NCBI GenBank assembly: GCA_031551875.1
Contig: JAVBNA010000030.1
Coordinates: 1-64,000 of the forward strand
Length of the DNA stretch: 64,000 nucleotides
Source: JAVBNA01 sp031551875
GTDB taxonomy: Bacteria > Bacillota > Clostridia > Oscillospirales > Acutalibacteraceae
Reading direction: 5' to 3'
Each line of letters opens with the position of its first letter. The first letter of the stretch is position 1. Shown one piece after another: positions 52,272-61,304 of the stretch. The position numbers were made by a program, and so were the translations under genes. The notes below the pieces were generated by a model that saw only the letters and a list, made by a program, of their open reading frames with translations, was not told the DNA's origin and did no database searches.

Positions 52272-53150
52272 TTATTCGGTCGCCGCGATACCCTCAGTGG
52301 GGGTATCGGTCGACGCCGCTTTTTTGGGGCGTCCCCGCTTCTTTGGCTGATTGCTGTTCTGCGGCTGCTTTGCCTTTCCCGCCGCTTTGGCGGGTGATTT
52401 TTTCTTTTTCTCTTTGGCTTCTTTTTCCTCAATCAGCTGATAGAGCGCCTCTACGGCGTCGGACAGAGAACCGATTGAATCAATCAACCCTTCCTCTACC
52501 GCCTGCTGCCCATCGAGAATGCTCCCCACGTCCATCACAAGCTCGCCGATGTTCATGGACAGCTCTTTAAACCGCTCGGCCGTAATGCGCGAATTGGTGG
52601 TGACAAACCGGATGATCCGGTCGGTCATGCGCTGGAAATACTCCAATGTCTGCGGCACTCCAAGCACCAGCCCGCTCATGCGTACCGGATGGATGGTCAT
52701 GGACGCCGACGGGACAATAAAGGACTTCTGCGCCGACACGGCAAGCGGAACCCCGATCGAGTGCCCGCCGCCCAGCACCAACGACACGGTGGGCGTTTTC
52801 ATCCCGGAGATCAGCTCGGCAATGGCCAAACCCGCCTCCACATCGCCCCCTACTGTATTGAGTATGATCAAAAGCCCCTCTACATCGGCGGCCTCTTCCA
52901 CCGCCACCAGATGGGGGATCACATGCTCATACTTGGTGGTCTTGTTCTGCGGAGCCAGGGCGTAATGCCCTTCCACCTGCCCGATCACGGTCAGGCAATG
53001 AATCAGATGTTTCCCGCGCGCCGCCGTCACCGAACCAAAATCAGTGATTTGCTCGCGTGTGTTCTCATCCAGTACCGCATCATCCTCTTTTTTCTTTTCC
53101 GGTTCTTCGGGCTGTGTTCCGGGGATGGTCTGGTCATAGAATTTTTTCAT
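52272..53150 (-). CDS. tepA: ClpP-like protease TepA
   Basis: 292 residues from the ATG at 53150. ClpP-fold with LNTVGGDVEAGLAIAELI, the Ser motif LGGGHSIGVPLAV and the His motif SASMTIHPVRMSG. A Lys/Ala/Pro-rich C-terminal tail (about the last 50 residues) is added. In Bacillus, tepA is next to spoIIIE and has been linked to protein export and to spore-protein turnover. Cytoplasmic, no signal peptide. Confidence 0.9.
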   Translation of the reverse strand: MKKFYDQTIPGTQPEEPEKKKEDDAVLDENTREQITDFGSVTAARGKHLIHCLTVIGQVEGHYALAPQNKTTKYEHVIPHLVAVEEAADVEGLLIILNTVGGDVEAGLAIAELISGMKTPTVSLVLGGGHSIGVPLAVSAQKSFIVPSASMTIHPVRMSGLVLGVPQTLEYFQRMTDRIIRFVTTNSRITAERFKELSMNIGELVMDVGSILDGQQAVEEGLIDSIGSLSDAVEALYQLIEEKEAKEKKKKSPAKAAGKAKQPQNSNQPKKRGRPKKAASTDTPTEGIAATE

Positions 53151-53220
53151 GCAGTAAGCCTCCTTCACTCTACAAGGAATAGATTGTCCCCGATGAGGCT
53201 TAACATACATAATACAAGCT

Positions 53221-53249
53221 ATTATAGCATACGTACAATGCCACATCAA
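53221..53249 (-). promoter_or_regulatory. Promoter of tepA and probably uppP-ftsK
   Basis: Minus strand TTGATG, 17 bases, TATAAT. Confidence 0.7.
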
Positions 53250-53332
53250 GATTTGCTGAAAAAATGTTCGGTACAATTGCAAAAGCCAGCGTCACATAAA
53301 ACGCTGGCTTTTCTGTATTCCCGTCCTGCCCC

Positions 53333-54229
53333 CTACGCCATGCTTTTTTTGGCGCGCGGGTGGCAGTTGTTGTAGACGTCCTTGAAACGGCTGTTGAGCA
53401 ACTGTACGTACACCTGGGTGGAGGAAATGTCCGAGTGCCCGAGCATTTCCTGTATGTCCTTGAGATCGGCGCCGTTTTCCAGAAGATGCAGCGCAAAGGA
53501 ATGCCGCAGCGTATGCGGCGTGATCTCCTTCTGGATACCCGCCTGCTCGGCATAGCTTTTAATAATCTTCCAGAAGCCCTGGCGGGTCATCCGCTTTCCG
53601 TACAGGTTGAGAAAAAGCGCCTGCCCGGTTTCGGGGCTGACCAGCAAGGAGCGGTAGCGGGTGACATACTCCTGAATGGCGTGCACGGCCGACGCATAGA
53701 TCGGAATGGTGCGGTCAGCCTTGCCGCGCTGACAAATCAGGTAGCCGCCCCGGAGGCTGACATCCTCCACGTTGAGGGCGATCAGCTCGGACACCCGGAT
53801 GCCGGTCGCATATAACAGCTCAATCATCGCTTTGTCGCGGCAGCCCTTCACATCCCCCGTGGCAGGCTGGGACAGCAACAGGTCGATTTCCGCGCTGGTC
53901 AGAAACTGCGGCAGGGTTTTCTCCGTTTTTTCCAGCTTGACTTCACGTGCGGGATTGCCCGACGCCATTTTATTTTGTATCAGACACTGGTAAAAACAAC
54001 GCAGTGTCGCCACATTCCTCGTCGCGGTGGACGGTGTGCGCCCCCGGCGAAGCATGTCGTTGACATAGTCCCGAATCAGGTCCGGGCTCGCGCTCTGGGG
54101 GGTTGCCCCATGCCCCTCCGTATAGGAGAGGAATCCGGACAGGTCACGCAAATAGGACTGCTGCGTGCTCTGTGACGCGTGTTTTACCTCTGTGAGATAT
54201 GTATGAAACAGTTGTAGGTAGTCACCCAT
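53333..54229 (-). CDS. xerD: Tyrosine recombinase XerD
   Basis: 298 residues, the exact family size. Catalytic Arg in YATGIRVSELIAL, Lys in QRGKADRTIPI, HTLRHSFA, LGHSDIS and Tyr in TQVYVQL. It resolves chromosome dimers at dif together with FtsK, encoded nearby. The start at 54229 follows GAGGGGTAATACC; the longer frame overlaps spoIIM. Confidence 0.93.
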   Translation of the reverse strand: MGDYLQLFHTYLTEVKHASQSTQQSYLRDLSGFLSYTEGHGATPQSASPDLIRDYVNDMLRRGRTPSTATRNVATLRCFYQCLIQNKMASGNPAREVKLEKTEKTLPQFLTSAEIDLLLSQPATGDVKGCRDKAMIELLYATGIRVSELIALNVEDVSLRGGYLICQRGKADRTIPIYASAVHAIQEYVTRYRSLLVSPETGQALFLNLYGKRMTRQGFWKIIKSYAEQAGIQKEITPHTLRHSFALHLLENGADLKDIQEMLGHSDISSTQVYVQLLNSRFKDVYNNCHPRAKKSMA

Positions 54230-54240
54230 GGTATTACCCC

Positions 54241-54876
54241 TCATAATACAAAAAGTCGGTCAAAGCATAAACCAATACACGCGTCGAGCAAGGAAGACAG
54301 CATAAGGAACAGAAGCAGAAGCCCCTGCCTGAGTAAAAATGGCCGCAGAAGAGTCCCACCGGACTCGCTCTTCCCCTCCGCGCTCAAGATCTGCCGGGAG
54401 ATCCTCAGGGAAAATCGCATTCCCTCCCCTGCAGAATACAACAGCACCAGCGTAGAAATGAGCAAATGAGGCAGCAGGATCAACAGGGCATAGCCCATCC
54501 CCTGCCCACCGTAAAAGCGATAGAAATACCCGACCGTCAGCCCGATTCCCATCGCCCGAAACAGCGTGAGAAAGGGAATCAGGAAAGTGCCGGGCAAGGA
54601 CAGCGAAAGAAGCACCGTGCCTAAGTAAAAGGGCAAACAGCTTGTAAACGCCGACGTCACCTTGGCGAGAAAATCGGCGTCTCTGCGCGTTTCCAGGAAA
54701 CCGGAAAAATACCCGTCCAATCCCCCAAGGGCGTCCGCTGCCCCGTCGCGCAGCAAAACCGCGCCGACCGCAACGCCGCCGCACAAAAACAGGTACAGAA
54801 TGATGTTTTGCCAGTTTTTGTACAGCCATTCCTCCGTGTCCTTCGGATTTCTTTTTTTATACCTTGTCCCTGTCAT
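54241..54876 (-). CDS. spoIIM: Stage II sporulation protein M
   Basis: 211 residues with about five membrane segments and the SpoIIM layout: a cytoplasmic basic N-terminus, then FTSCLPFYLGTVLLSLSLPG and LLPHLLISTLVLLYSAGEGMRFSLRI. SpoIIM is part of the DMP complex that removes septal peptidoglycan during engulfment. Its stop overlaps the region just before xerD. Confidence 0.9.
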   Translation of the reverse strand: MTGTRYKKRNPKDTEEWLYKNWQNIILYLFLCGGVAVGAVLLRDGAADALGGLDGYFSGFLETRRDADFLAKVTSAFTSCLPFYLGTVLLSLSLPGTFLIPFLTLFRAMGIGLTVGYFYRFYGGQGMGYALLILLPHLLISTLVLLYSAGEGMRFSLRISRQILSAEGKSESGGTLLRPFLLRQGLLLLFLMLSSLLDACIGLCFDRLFVL

Positions 54877-54970
54877 GCCCGTTCCTCCGCTTTCCTCATT
54901 TCAGACTTGGTAATCTATATGAGCGCAGAGGATTATGTATTCCTCGGAAGGCAAGGTTTTCATAAAACAA

Positions 54971-55777
54971 TCAGAAACCGAGCTCTTCCGCCCGTTCGGT
55001 GCACCGGCGCATCGCGTCTTGAACGCCCTCTTCAAAGCCGTGGTCACGAAGTCCCTCAAGCGCTTTGAAGGTCGTCCCCCCCGGGGAGGTCACCATATCA
55101 ATCAGTGCCTGCGGCTCGTGCCCGCTTTCAAGGATCATGCGAGCGCTGCCCAGCAGCGTCTGCCCCACAAGCCTTTTGGCAGTTTCAGCGTCAATGCCCT
55201 GCTCCGCGGCCCCGTCGATCATCGCCTTGGCGAATAGATAAACATAGGCGGGGCTGCTGGCGTTTACTGAAATCACGGCGTTCATGCGCTCTTCAGGCAG
55301 ATGCTCCACAATGCCGAGCGTTTCAAAAATGTCACTGACCAGCGCGTACTGCTCGTCCGAAACCAGCGCGGAACGGGACAATGCCGTCGCGCCGCATCCG
55401 ATCAGAAGCGGCGTGTTGGGCATCGCACGGATGACGCCGCAGGGCGTTTTGAGACGGGCGGCGATCGACACCGTGGAAATGCCCGCCATGATGCTGACCA
55501 GCACCGTCCCGGCGGTCACCGTGTCCGAAATCTCCTCCAACACCGACGTGCAAGTCTGTGGCTTTATGGCCAAAAAAAGCACCGGCACTTCACCGGCCAG
55601 CGCCCGGGAGGAGGAAAAGCGTCTCATGCCCATGTCGGAGAAGAGCGCACAACGCTCCTCATTGACATCAAAAAAGCCAATCTCCGACGCCTTTATTTTT
55701 CCCGAAGAGATACAACCGCCGGCAATGGCATATGCCATATTGCCGGCGCCGACAAATCCAATTTTACAGTCATCCAT
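54971..55777 (-). CDS. proC: Pyrroline-5-carboxylate reductase
   Basis: 268 residues: Rossmann GFVGAGNMAYAIAGG, AIKPQTCTSVLEEI, ISTVSIAARLKTPCGVIRAMPNTP and the C-terminal SPGGTTFKALEGL. Last step of proline synthesis, NAD(P)H-dependent. The ATG of MDDCKIGF is the start; the upstream open frame contains the promoter. Confidence 0.95.
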   Translation of the reverse strand: MDDCKIGFVGAGNMAYAIAGGCISSGKIKASEIGFFDVNEERCALFSDMGMRRFSSSRALAGEVPVLFLAIKPQTCTSVLEEISDTVTAGTVLVSIMAGISTVSIAARLKTPCGVIRAMPNTPLLIGCGATALSRSALVSDEQYALVSDIFETLGIVEHLPEERMNAVISVNASSPAYVYLFAKAMIDGAAEQGIDAETAKRLVGQTLLGSARMILESGHEPQALIDMVTSPGGTTFKALEGLRDHGFEEGVQDAMRRCTERAEELGF

Positions 55778-55805
55778 GGTTTTCTCTGCCTTTCTGAATA
55801 CGTAT

Positions 55806-55834
55806 ACTATACCCCATTTGGAGAAAGATAGCAA
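55806..55834 (-). promoter_or_regulatory. Promoter of proC
   Basis: Minus strand TTGCTA, 17 bases, TATAGT, about 28 bases before the start. Confidence 0.65.
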
Positions 55835-55878
55835 GGCATCACCGGGAGAAAAAGCAAGTTTAGGGAAATCGCCAAAGA

Positions 55879-55936
55879 TTATGTCAATAAAATTATGTTA
55901 ACTTCACAAATGTTATGTCAATTATATTATGTGAAC
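55879..55936. repeat. Four TTATGT half-sites in two tandem units
   Basis: TTATGT occurs at 55879, 55893, 55913 and 55927 (spacing 14, 20, 14). Two imperfect ~34-bp units each read TTATGTCAAT then TTATGT(T/G)AACT; the second half resembles the XerD half of known dif sites (TTATGTAAACT in Bacillus). Confidence 0.55.
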
Positions 55937-55982
55937 TACCAGATGTGGGGGCACAGAAAAATTCAGCCTCTACCCCTTACTT

Positions 55983-57347
55983 CTATTCAGCTAGAGCCGC
56001 CTGTATCATCAAGGCGCATTCCAGCCGCTTTTTTTCGAGCTCACAGGACAAATGATGCGGTCTCAGGATATCCCCTTCGTACTGGTTGTTGTTGGCGTTG
56101 CAACCGCCGCTGCAATAAAACTTTGCCCAACAGCCTTTGCAACCCTCTTTCGCATACACATTGGCACGCGCAAACCGCGCCTTGGTTTCTACGTCCAGGG
56201 TATCGTTCAGCACACTGCCCATCTTCCAGCTCTTGTCGCCGACAAACTGGTGACAAGGGTAGATGTCCCCTTCGGGCGTCACCGCGACATACTCGTTGCC
56301 ACACCCGCACCCGCGGAGCCGCTTTACGGCACAGGGGCCCTGCTCGAGATCAAGCATGAAATGGAAGAAGTTAAACCACTCCCCCCTTTTGCGGCTTTCA
56401 ATCATGCGCCGCGCCAGCGTCTCATATTCCTTAAAGACGCGCGGCAGATCCTCCTCCTTGATGGAATAGGGGAGTTTTTCGTCCGACACGACCGGTTCAA
56501 TCGAAATCTGGTCAAAGCCCAGCGACGCGAGGTGATAGACATCCTGTGAAAAGTCATAGTTGTGCTTCGTAAAGGTGCCCCGGACATAATAGTCCTTGTC
56601 CCCGCGCCCCGCGACGAGCGCCTGATACTTGGGCACAATGGAATCATAGCAGCCCGAGCCGTTCACCCGTGTGCGCAGTCTGTCATTGACCTCCCGGCGG
56701 CCGTCGAGGGAAAGCACAACGTTGGACATCTCGCGGTTAATGAATTCGGTCTTTTTCTCGTCGAGCAGCAGCCCGTTGGTTGTGATGGTAAAACGGAAGT
56801 TTTTGCCGTACTCCTTCTCCTTCCCGCGCGCGTAGGCGACCACCTTCTGCACCACATCGAAGTTCATGAGCGGTTCGCCGCCGAAAAAGTCCAGCTCAAG
56901 GTTTCTGCGGCTGCCCGACCGAGTGAGCAGGAAGTCAATTGCCCGCCTGCCCACCTCTTCACTCATGAGCATGCGGCCGTGGCCGAAGTCGCCCTTTGCG
57001 GCGAAACAGTATTCACAGCGCAGGTTGCAGTCGTGGGCGATGTTCAGGCACATTGCCTTCACCGGCACGTCGCCCGTCTTTCCGAGGAACTCATCATAGC
57101 CGTCGGGGGAAAAAAGCGCCCCCGCCCTCTCCAGTTCCCTGAGCTCTTCAAAGGCGCTCTCCACCTCTTCCGGCGCATGCGCTTCGCACAGGGTTTGACG
57201 CAGGTTCTCGGACAAACGGTCGGGCAGACGCTCCGCCTCACGCAGCGCGTCCAAAAGCCCGTAGGACACGTCGTCCAGCACGTGCACCGCCCCGCTGTTC
57301 ACGTCGAGCGCCATGTTGTATCCGTTTTGCGAATATGTATGAATCAT
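55983..57347 (-). CDS. scfB: SCIFF-peptide radical SAM maturase
   Basis: 454 residues. N-terminal peptide-binding (RRE-like) region (MIHTYSQNGYNMALDVNSGAV), radical SAM motif AHDCNLRCEYCFA, then a SPASM domain with CGCGNEYVAVTPEGDIYPCHQ and GCKGCWAKFYCSGGCNANN. It installs a Cys-to-Thr thioether in the SCIFF peptide encoded just upstream. The ATG at 57347 follows GAGGAAAACAGAT. Confidence 0.95.
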   Translation of the reverse strand: MIHTYSQNGYNMALDVNSGAVHVLDDVSYGLLDALREAERLPDRLSENLRQTLCEAHAPEEVESAFEELRELERAGALFSPDGYDEFLGKTGDVPVKAMCLNIAHDCNLRCEYCFAAKGDFGHGRMLMSEEVGRRAIDFLLTRSGSRRNLELDFFGGEPLMNFDVVQKVVAYARGKEKEYGKNFRFTITTNGLLLDEKKTEFINREMSNVVLSLDGRREVNDRLRTRVNGSGCYDSIVPKYQALVAGRGDKDYYVRGTFTKHNYDFSQDVYHLASLGFDQISIEPVVSDEKLPYSIKEEDLPRVFKEYETLARRMIESRKRGEWFNFFHFMLDLEQGPCAVKRLRGCGCGNEYVAVTPEGDIYPCHQFVGDKSWKMGSVLNDTLDVETKARFARANVYAKEGCKGCWAKFYCSGGCNANNNQYEGDILRPHHLSCELEKKRLECALMIQAALAE

Positions 57348-57436
57348 ATCTGTTTTCCTCTTTACACAAAAGTAAGGGACAGTGTTGTCCTGTCCCAAAC
57401 TCGTTTTACATATTTTTTGTGTTTGCGCGTGGATGA

Positions 57437-57583
57437 TTAATCCTTGTTACGCTCACATTTCTGGTTGGCCACGGTGCAAGAGGTCTTGCAGGCCGACTGG
57501 CAGGACGCCTGGCACTCGCCGCAGCCGCCCTTAGTAGCGCTCTCCTTCAGGTTGGGGGTATTCAGCGTTTTGACATGCTTCAT
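57437..57583 (-). CDS. scfA: SCIFF ribosomal peptide precursor
   Basis: 48 residues, MKHVKTLNTPNLKESATKGG then CGECQASCQSACKTSC, with six cysteines (21, 24, 28, 32, 36, 43): the 'six cysteines in forty-five' family, near universal in Clostridia. Starts after GGAGGATAATGAG and lies 90 bases before its maturase. Biological role unknown. Confidence 0.95.
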   Translation of the reverse strand: MKHVKTLNTPNLKESATKGGCGECQASCQSACKTSCTVANQKCERNKD

Positions 57584-57657
57584 CTCATTATCCTCCGGTT
57601 CTACATTTTTCACTGGCTTATTATACCATGTCTAGGGCGATCTTTCAATCGTTAATT

Positions 57658-58068
57658 TTATTTTCTCCGGGAACGGTGGTTGGCGCCCATGACGCCGCCG
57701 GCACAGCCGCCGATGATCAGGATGCCGTGCTTGATCAAATTGGTGCCCTGAATGTCATTGCCTGAGAGGAAAAACCCGATAATAAATACGACAAACGCCA
57801 CAATGAGCGCCGTCAGCAGCCCCGCCATCAGCCCCCTGGATTTCAGGATACGCGCGGTGACATTGCCGCCGATAAAGCCGCCTCCTGCGGCGATGACCAC
57901 CGTGACGATGCCCGCGGCGCTCTGCGAAACGCTACCCGCAACTTTGAGCACCAGTGACACCAGCGTCAGCAGCAGCAGCATACTCAGCAGGGCGGAGAGC
58001 ACTCCGATCCCCACACCCTTCACAAGCTTGACAGCCGGATTTTGCTGCGCCTCTCTGCTTCTTTTCAT
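57658..58068 (-). CDS. TIGR04086-family membrane protein
   Basis: 136 residues with four membrane segments (IGVLSALLSMLLLLTLVSLVL and others) and a conserved GGGFIGGNVTARILKSRG. The family sits between yajC and the SCIFF genes in Clostridia. Its ribosome site (AGAGGG) lies in the 3' arm of a strong hairpin. Confidence 0.85.
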   Translation of the reverse strand: MKRSREAQQNPAVKLVKGVGIGVLSALLSMLLLLTLVSLVLKVAGSVSQSAAGIVTVVIAAGGGFIGGNVTARILKSRGLMAGLLTALIVAFVVFIIGFFLSGNDIQGTNLIKHGILIIGGCAGGVMGANHRSRRK

Positions 58069-58075
58069 AAAAAAC

Positions 58076-58116
58076 ACGCCCTCTCATATACTCTATCGAA
58101 GTATATGAGAGGGCGT
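58076..58116 (-). terminator. 17-bp perfect hairpin overlapping the TIGR04086 ribosome site
   Basis: ACGCCCTCTCATATACT and its complement, 7-base loop, followed on the minus strand by GTTTTTT and then ATG. It can stop yajC transcripts and also hide the next gene's ribosome site. Confidence 0.85.
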
Positions 58117-58122
58117 AAATCG

Positions 58123-58461
58123 TTATTCCTTACTCTTGTCCGTATCGCAGCTGGCAATCGCCCACTTCTTGATCTTCATCTTGGAGCGGTCGGCGCCGGT
58201 TTCAATGATAAACGAATCGGAGTCGTCCTTGACCGCCACAATCTTGCCGACGATGCCGCCGATGGTAGTGATGTCATCGCCGATCTCCAGATTTTTGCGC
58301 ATGGCATCCTCCTGCTTGCGCTTTTTGTTCTGCGGACGGATGAGCAAAAAGTAAAAAACTGCAACCATAGGGATTAAAAAGAGCATTGAAGTCCAGATGC
58401 TCCCCTGCTGTGCCTGGTCTGCCGTCGCCAGTAAAATAGTACCGAATGACATTTTTTTCAT
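58123..58461 (-). CDS. yajC: Preprotein translocase subunit YajC
   Basis: 112 residues: one membrane segment (LFLIPMVAVFYFLLIRP) followed by QNKKRKQEDAMRKNLEIGDDITTIGGIVGKIV, the YajC signature. Accessory subunit of the Sec translocon with SecDF. Confidence 0.95.
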   Translation of the reverse strand: MKKMSFGTILLATADQAQQGSIWTSMLFLIPMVAVFYFLLIRPQNKKRKQEDAMRKNLEIGDDITTIGGIVGKIVAVKDDSDSFIIETGADRSKMKIKKWAIASCDTDKSKE

Positions 58462-58533
58462 TTCCTTTCAGTGCAGGTCTCTTATTAATAGGTAGATTAT
58501 ACCAGTAACGCTTCCAACATGCAACAGGAATAT

Positions 58534-59664
58534 TCAGATGCGCCGGGAAATTTTTTCAATGTTCCGGTCATAAAAACTGTCAAATACGTCGTCCTCAAGC
58601 GCTTTTCTGATCTGCTTCATCAGGTGGTTATAAAAATACAGGTTATGCATCACGAGCAGCCGCATGCCGAGCATCTCCCCGCTCTTAAACAAATGCCGCA
58701 GATAGGCGCGCGAAAAGCTCTGACAGGCCGGGCAGCCACACCCCTCCTCAATCGGGCTTTCGTCCAGCTCATACTTGGCGTTCACGATGTTGCGGCAGCC
58801 CTCCCAGGTGAAAACGTGCCCGTGACGGGCGTTGCGGGAGGGCATGACGCAGTCAAACAGGTCGATGCCCCGTCTGACCGCCTCCAGGATGTTGCCCGGC
58901 GTGCCCACGCCCATCAGGTAACGGATTTTATTAATTGGCATCTCTGGCTCCACTGCCTCGATAATGCGGTACATCTCCGCTGCGGTCTCCCCCACCGCCA
59001 GCCCGCCGATCGCATAGCCGTCCAGATCCATGCGCGCGATCTCGCGCATGTGGGCGATGCGCAGATCGTCATAGGTGCCGCCCTGGTTGATACCGAACAG
59101 CAGCTGTGAGGGATTGAGCGTGCCCAGCTGCTCAGACAGCCGGCGCATCTCCTCCTGACAGCGCGCCAGCCAGCGGGTGGTCATCGCACAGGACGCCTTT
59201 ACGTAGTCATATTCCGCCGGGTTTTCCACACACTCGTCAAAGGCCATCGCGATGGTCGAGCCCAGATTGGACTGAATGCGCATGCTCTCCTCGGGGCCCA
59301 TGAAGATTTTTTTGCCGTCGATGTGGGAGGAAAAATAGACGCCCTCCTCCTTGATCGTGCGCAGACTCGCAAGCGAAAACACCTGGAAACCGCCGCTGTC
59401 GGTCAGGGTGGGTCCCTCCCAGCGCGTAAAGCCGTGCAGGCCGCCGAGCGTTTTGATTTTTTCGTCGCCCGGACGCAGGTGCAGATGATACGTGTTGCAC
59501 AGCATGACCTGACAACCCAGCGCTTTCAGGTCGTGCGCCGACACCGCGCCTTTAATCGCGCCCGCCGTGGCCACGTTCATGAAGGCAGGGGTTTGTACCG
59601 TGCCATGCACGGTGGCAAGCTCGCCCAGCCGGGCGGCCTTTTGCTTCTTTTTCAGTGTAAACAT
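58534..59664 (-). CDS. tgt: tRNA-guanine transglycosylase
   Basis: 376 residues with TPAFMNVATAGAIKG, TDSGGFQVFSLA (catalytic Asp region), GGLAVGE, the nucleophile Asp in FDCVMPSRNARHG and the zinc site CGCPACQSFSRAYLRHL. It inserts preQ1 into tRNA anticodons; QueA, encoded just upstream, completes the next step. Start at 59664 after AGGAGAAACC. Confidence 0.96.
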   Translation of the reverse strand: MFTLKKKQKAARLGELATVHGTVQTPAFMNVATAGAIKGAVSAHDLKALGCQVMLCNTYHLHLRPGDEKIKTLGGLHGFTRWEGPTLTDSGGFQVFSLASLRTIKEEGVYFSSHIDGKKIFMGPEESMRIQSNLGSTIAMAFDECVENPAEYDYVKASCAMTTRWLARCQEEMRRLSEQLGTLNPSQLLFGINQGGTYDDLRIAHMREIARMDLDGYAIGGLAVGETAAEMYRIIEAVEPEMPINKIRYLMGVGTPGNILEAVRRGIDLFDCVMPSRNARHGHVFTWEGCRNIVNAKYELDESPIEEGCGCPACQSFSRAYLRHLFKSGEMLGMRLLVMHNLYFYNHLMKQIRKALEDDVFDSFYDRNIEKISRRI

Positions 59665-59686
59665 GGTTTCTCCTGTCATAACAAAT

Positions 59687-59908
59687 TTAGTCAAAGCTGA
59701 CAACATCAAACAAATTGAGGAACAGCCACTCGATAAGCGCAAAAAAGGCAAGAAAAAGGGTAACTACCAAAAGCACAGAAACAACCATCACAAGCCCATA
59801 CACAATTTTCCACAGTGTATTTTTTTTGCGTTTCTTAAGCCTTTCTTTGACACTCTCACTCACGCACTCCATAATGACGTCTAAAATTAATTCCGCGATA
59901 AACTCCAT
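59687..59908 (-). CDS. Small membrane protein between queA and tgt
   Basis: 73 residues: an amphipathic acidic/basic N-terminal helix (MEFIAELILDVIMECVSESV, then KERLKKRKK) and one long membrane segment (VYGLVMVVSVLLVVTLFLAFF). It starts 1 base after the queA stop, so is co-translated. No family recognised. Confidence 0.65.
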   Translation of the reverse strand: MEFIAELILDVIMECVSESVKERLKKRKKNTLWKIVYGLVMVVSVLLVVTLFLAFFALIEWLFLNLFDVVSFD

Positions 59909-59909
59909 A

Positions 59910-60953
59910 TTACGCCTCCGTAAATCCTGACCCGATCAGCATAGCGTCGCCAAAGCTGAAAAACCGGTAGCGCTCCTGTACCGCCTGTGCGTAGGCGCGC
60001 ATAGTATGGGAGTAACCGGCCAGCGCGCACACGAGCATGATCAGCGTGCTTTCGGGCAGATGAAAGTTGGTGATCAGCCCGTCGAGCACCTTGAATTCAT
60101 AACCGGGGTACATGAAAATATCGGTCCAGCCGTCGGCCGCGCAGATGCTTCCGTGTTGTGCCGCCACCGACTCAAGCGTCCGGCAGCTTGTGGTGCCCAC
60201 GGCGATCACCCGACCTCCCCGCGCCTTGGTACAGCAAATCAGATCAGCCGTCTCGGGCGGGAGGTGGTAGTGTTCGGCGTGCATCACATGGTCGGTGATC
60301 ACTTCGGCCTGCACGGGACGGAAGGTGCCCAGGCCCACATGCAGCGTCACAAAGCCAATCTCAACGCCCTTTTCCCGCAGCGCACTCAACAGCGCCGGCG
60401 TAAAATGCAGCCCCGCCGTGGGTGCGGCCGCCGAGCCCGGCTCCTTGGCATAAACGGTCTGGTAGCGCTCCTTGTCAGTAAGCCGCTCGGTGATGTAATG
60501 AGGCAGCGGCATCTCGCCGATTTTTTCCAGCGCCTCAAACAGTCCCACGGCGTCATCGAAGCGGATCAGGCGGTTTCCCCCCTCGACCACATCGACTATC
60601 TCGCCGCGCAGCAGCCCCTCCCCAAAGGAAAACCGTGTGCCCACTTTGGCGCGCCTCCCCGGACCGGCCAGTGTCTCCCAGACGCCGTGCTCCTTGGGGT
60701 GGAGCAGCAAAAATTCCACCACGGCACCCGAATCCTCCCGTACGCCGTACAGCCGCGCCGGAAGCACGCGGGTATCATTCAAAATCAGGCAATCGCCCGC
60801 GTCAAGCAGACCGACAAGATCGGTAAACCGCTTGTGCGAAACTGCGCCGCTTTCCCTGTCGAGTACCATCAGGCGGGATTCGTCGCGTCCGAGCAGAGGG
60901 GTCTGCGCAATGAGCTCGGAGGGCAGGTCATAATAAAAATCACTGGTTTTCAT
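59910..60953 (-). CDS. queA: S-adenosylmethionine:tRNA ribosyltransferase-isomerase
   Basis: 347 residues: KTSDFYYDLPSELIAQTPL, LILNDTRVLPARLYGV, AAPTAGLHFTPALL, HVGLGTFRPV and the C-terminal SFGDAMLIG. It makes epoxyqueuosine from preQ1-tRNA. Start at 60953 after GAAGGAAAATTC. Confidence 0.96.
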   Translation of the reverse strand: MKTSDFYYDLPSELIAQTPLLGRDESRLMVLDRESGAVSHKRFTDLVGLLDAGDCLILNDTRVLPARLYGVREDSGAVVEFLLLHPKEHGVWETLAGPGRRAKVGTRFSFGEGLLRGEIVDVVEGGNRLIRFDDAVGLFEALEKIGEMPLPHYITERLTDKERYQTVYAKEPGSAAAPTAGLHFTPALLSALREKGVEIGFVTLHVGLGTFRPVQAEVITDHVMHAEHYHLPPETADLICCTKARGGRVIAVGTTSCRTLESVAAQHGSICAADGWTDIFMYPGYEFKVLDGLITNFHLPESTLIMLVCALAGYSHTMRAYAQAVQERYRFFSFGDAMLIGSGFTEA

Positions 60954-60985
60954 GAATTTTCCTTCTGTATTCATTATTTTTGGGT

Positions 60986-61014
60986 TTGACAACGCCCGCA
61001 TTCGGTGTTATGAT
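60986..61014 (+). promoter_or_regulatory. Promoter of the asd-dapA-dapB operon
   Basis: TTGACA, 17 bases, TATGAT, just before the lysine riboswitch and divergent from queA. Confidence 0.85.
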
Positions 61015-61034
61015 GAGGACAAATAAATAGGCAT

Positions 61035-61205
61035 TAGATAGAGGCGCGTCTTTCAAGAGTACCGTGTGTGAGGTTGCCGAACCGATGACCGCATGGAAAA
61101 GGGAAAGTCGCCGAAGGAATGTGTTTGGCAAAGCATATTCCTGGGGGTACAGTCAATAATTGTACCACTGTCATCGATACTGTATTGATGGAGTGCTATC
61201 GAAAC
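61035..61205 (+). promoter_or_regulatory. Lysine riboswitch (L box)
   Basis: Conserved elements in order: TAGAGGCGCG, CAAGAGTA, a GGGAAAGTCGCCGAAGG junction, CTGGGGGTACAGTC, and a closing P1 (GATAG with CTATC). In this class lysine binding favours the downstream terminator, shutting off lysine synthesis. Confidence 0.9.
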
Positions 61206-61246
61206 AATGAACGTTTTGACACTTCTATTATTATATTGTATTGATG

Positions 61247-61270
61247 ACCGGTTTACAAGCCGGTTTTTTT
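61247..61270 (+). terminator. Riboswitch-controlled terminator
   Basis: ACCGG/CCGGT stem with T7, 35 bases before the asd start; the expression platform of the lysine riboswitch. Confidence 0.85.
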
Positions 61271-61304
61271 GTACCTCAATATCGAAGTCTGGGAGGAGAT
61301 TCAC

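Noticed and set aside
55879..55936. The chromosomal dif site
   Set aside because: XerD-like halves are present but the matching XerC half is not, so it is reported only as a repeat with resemblance.
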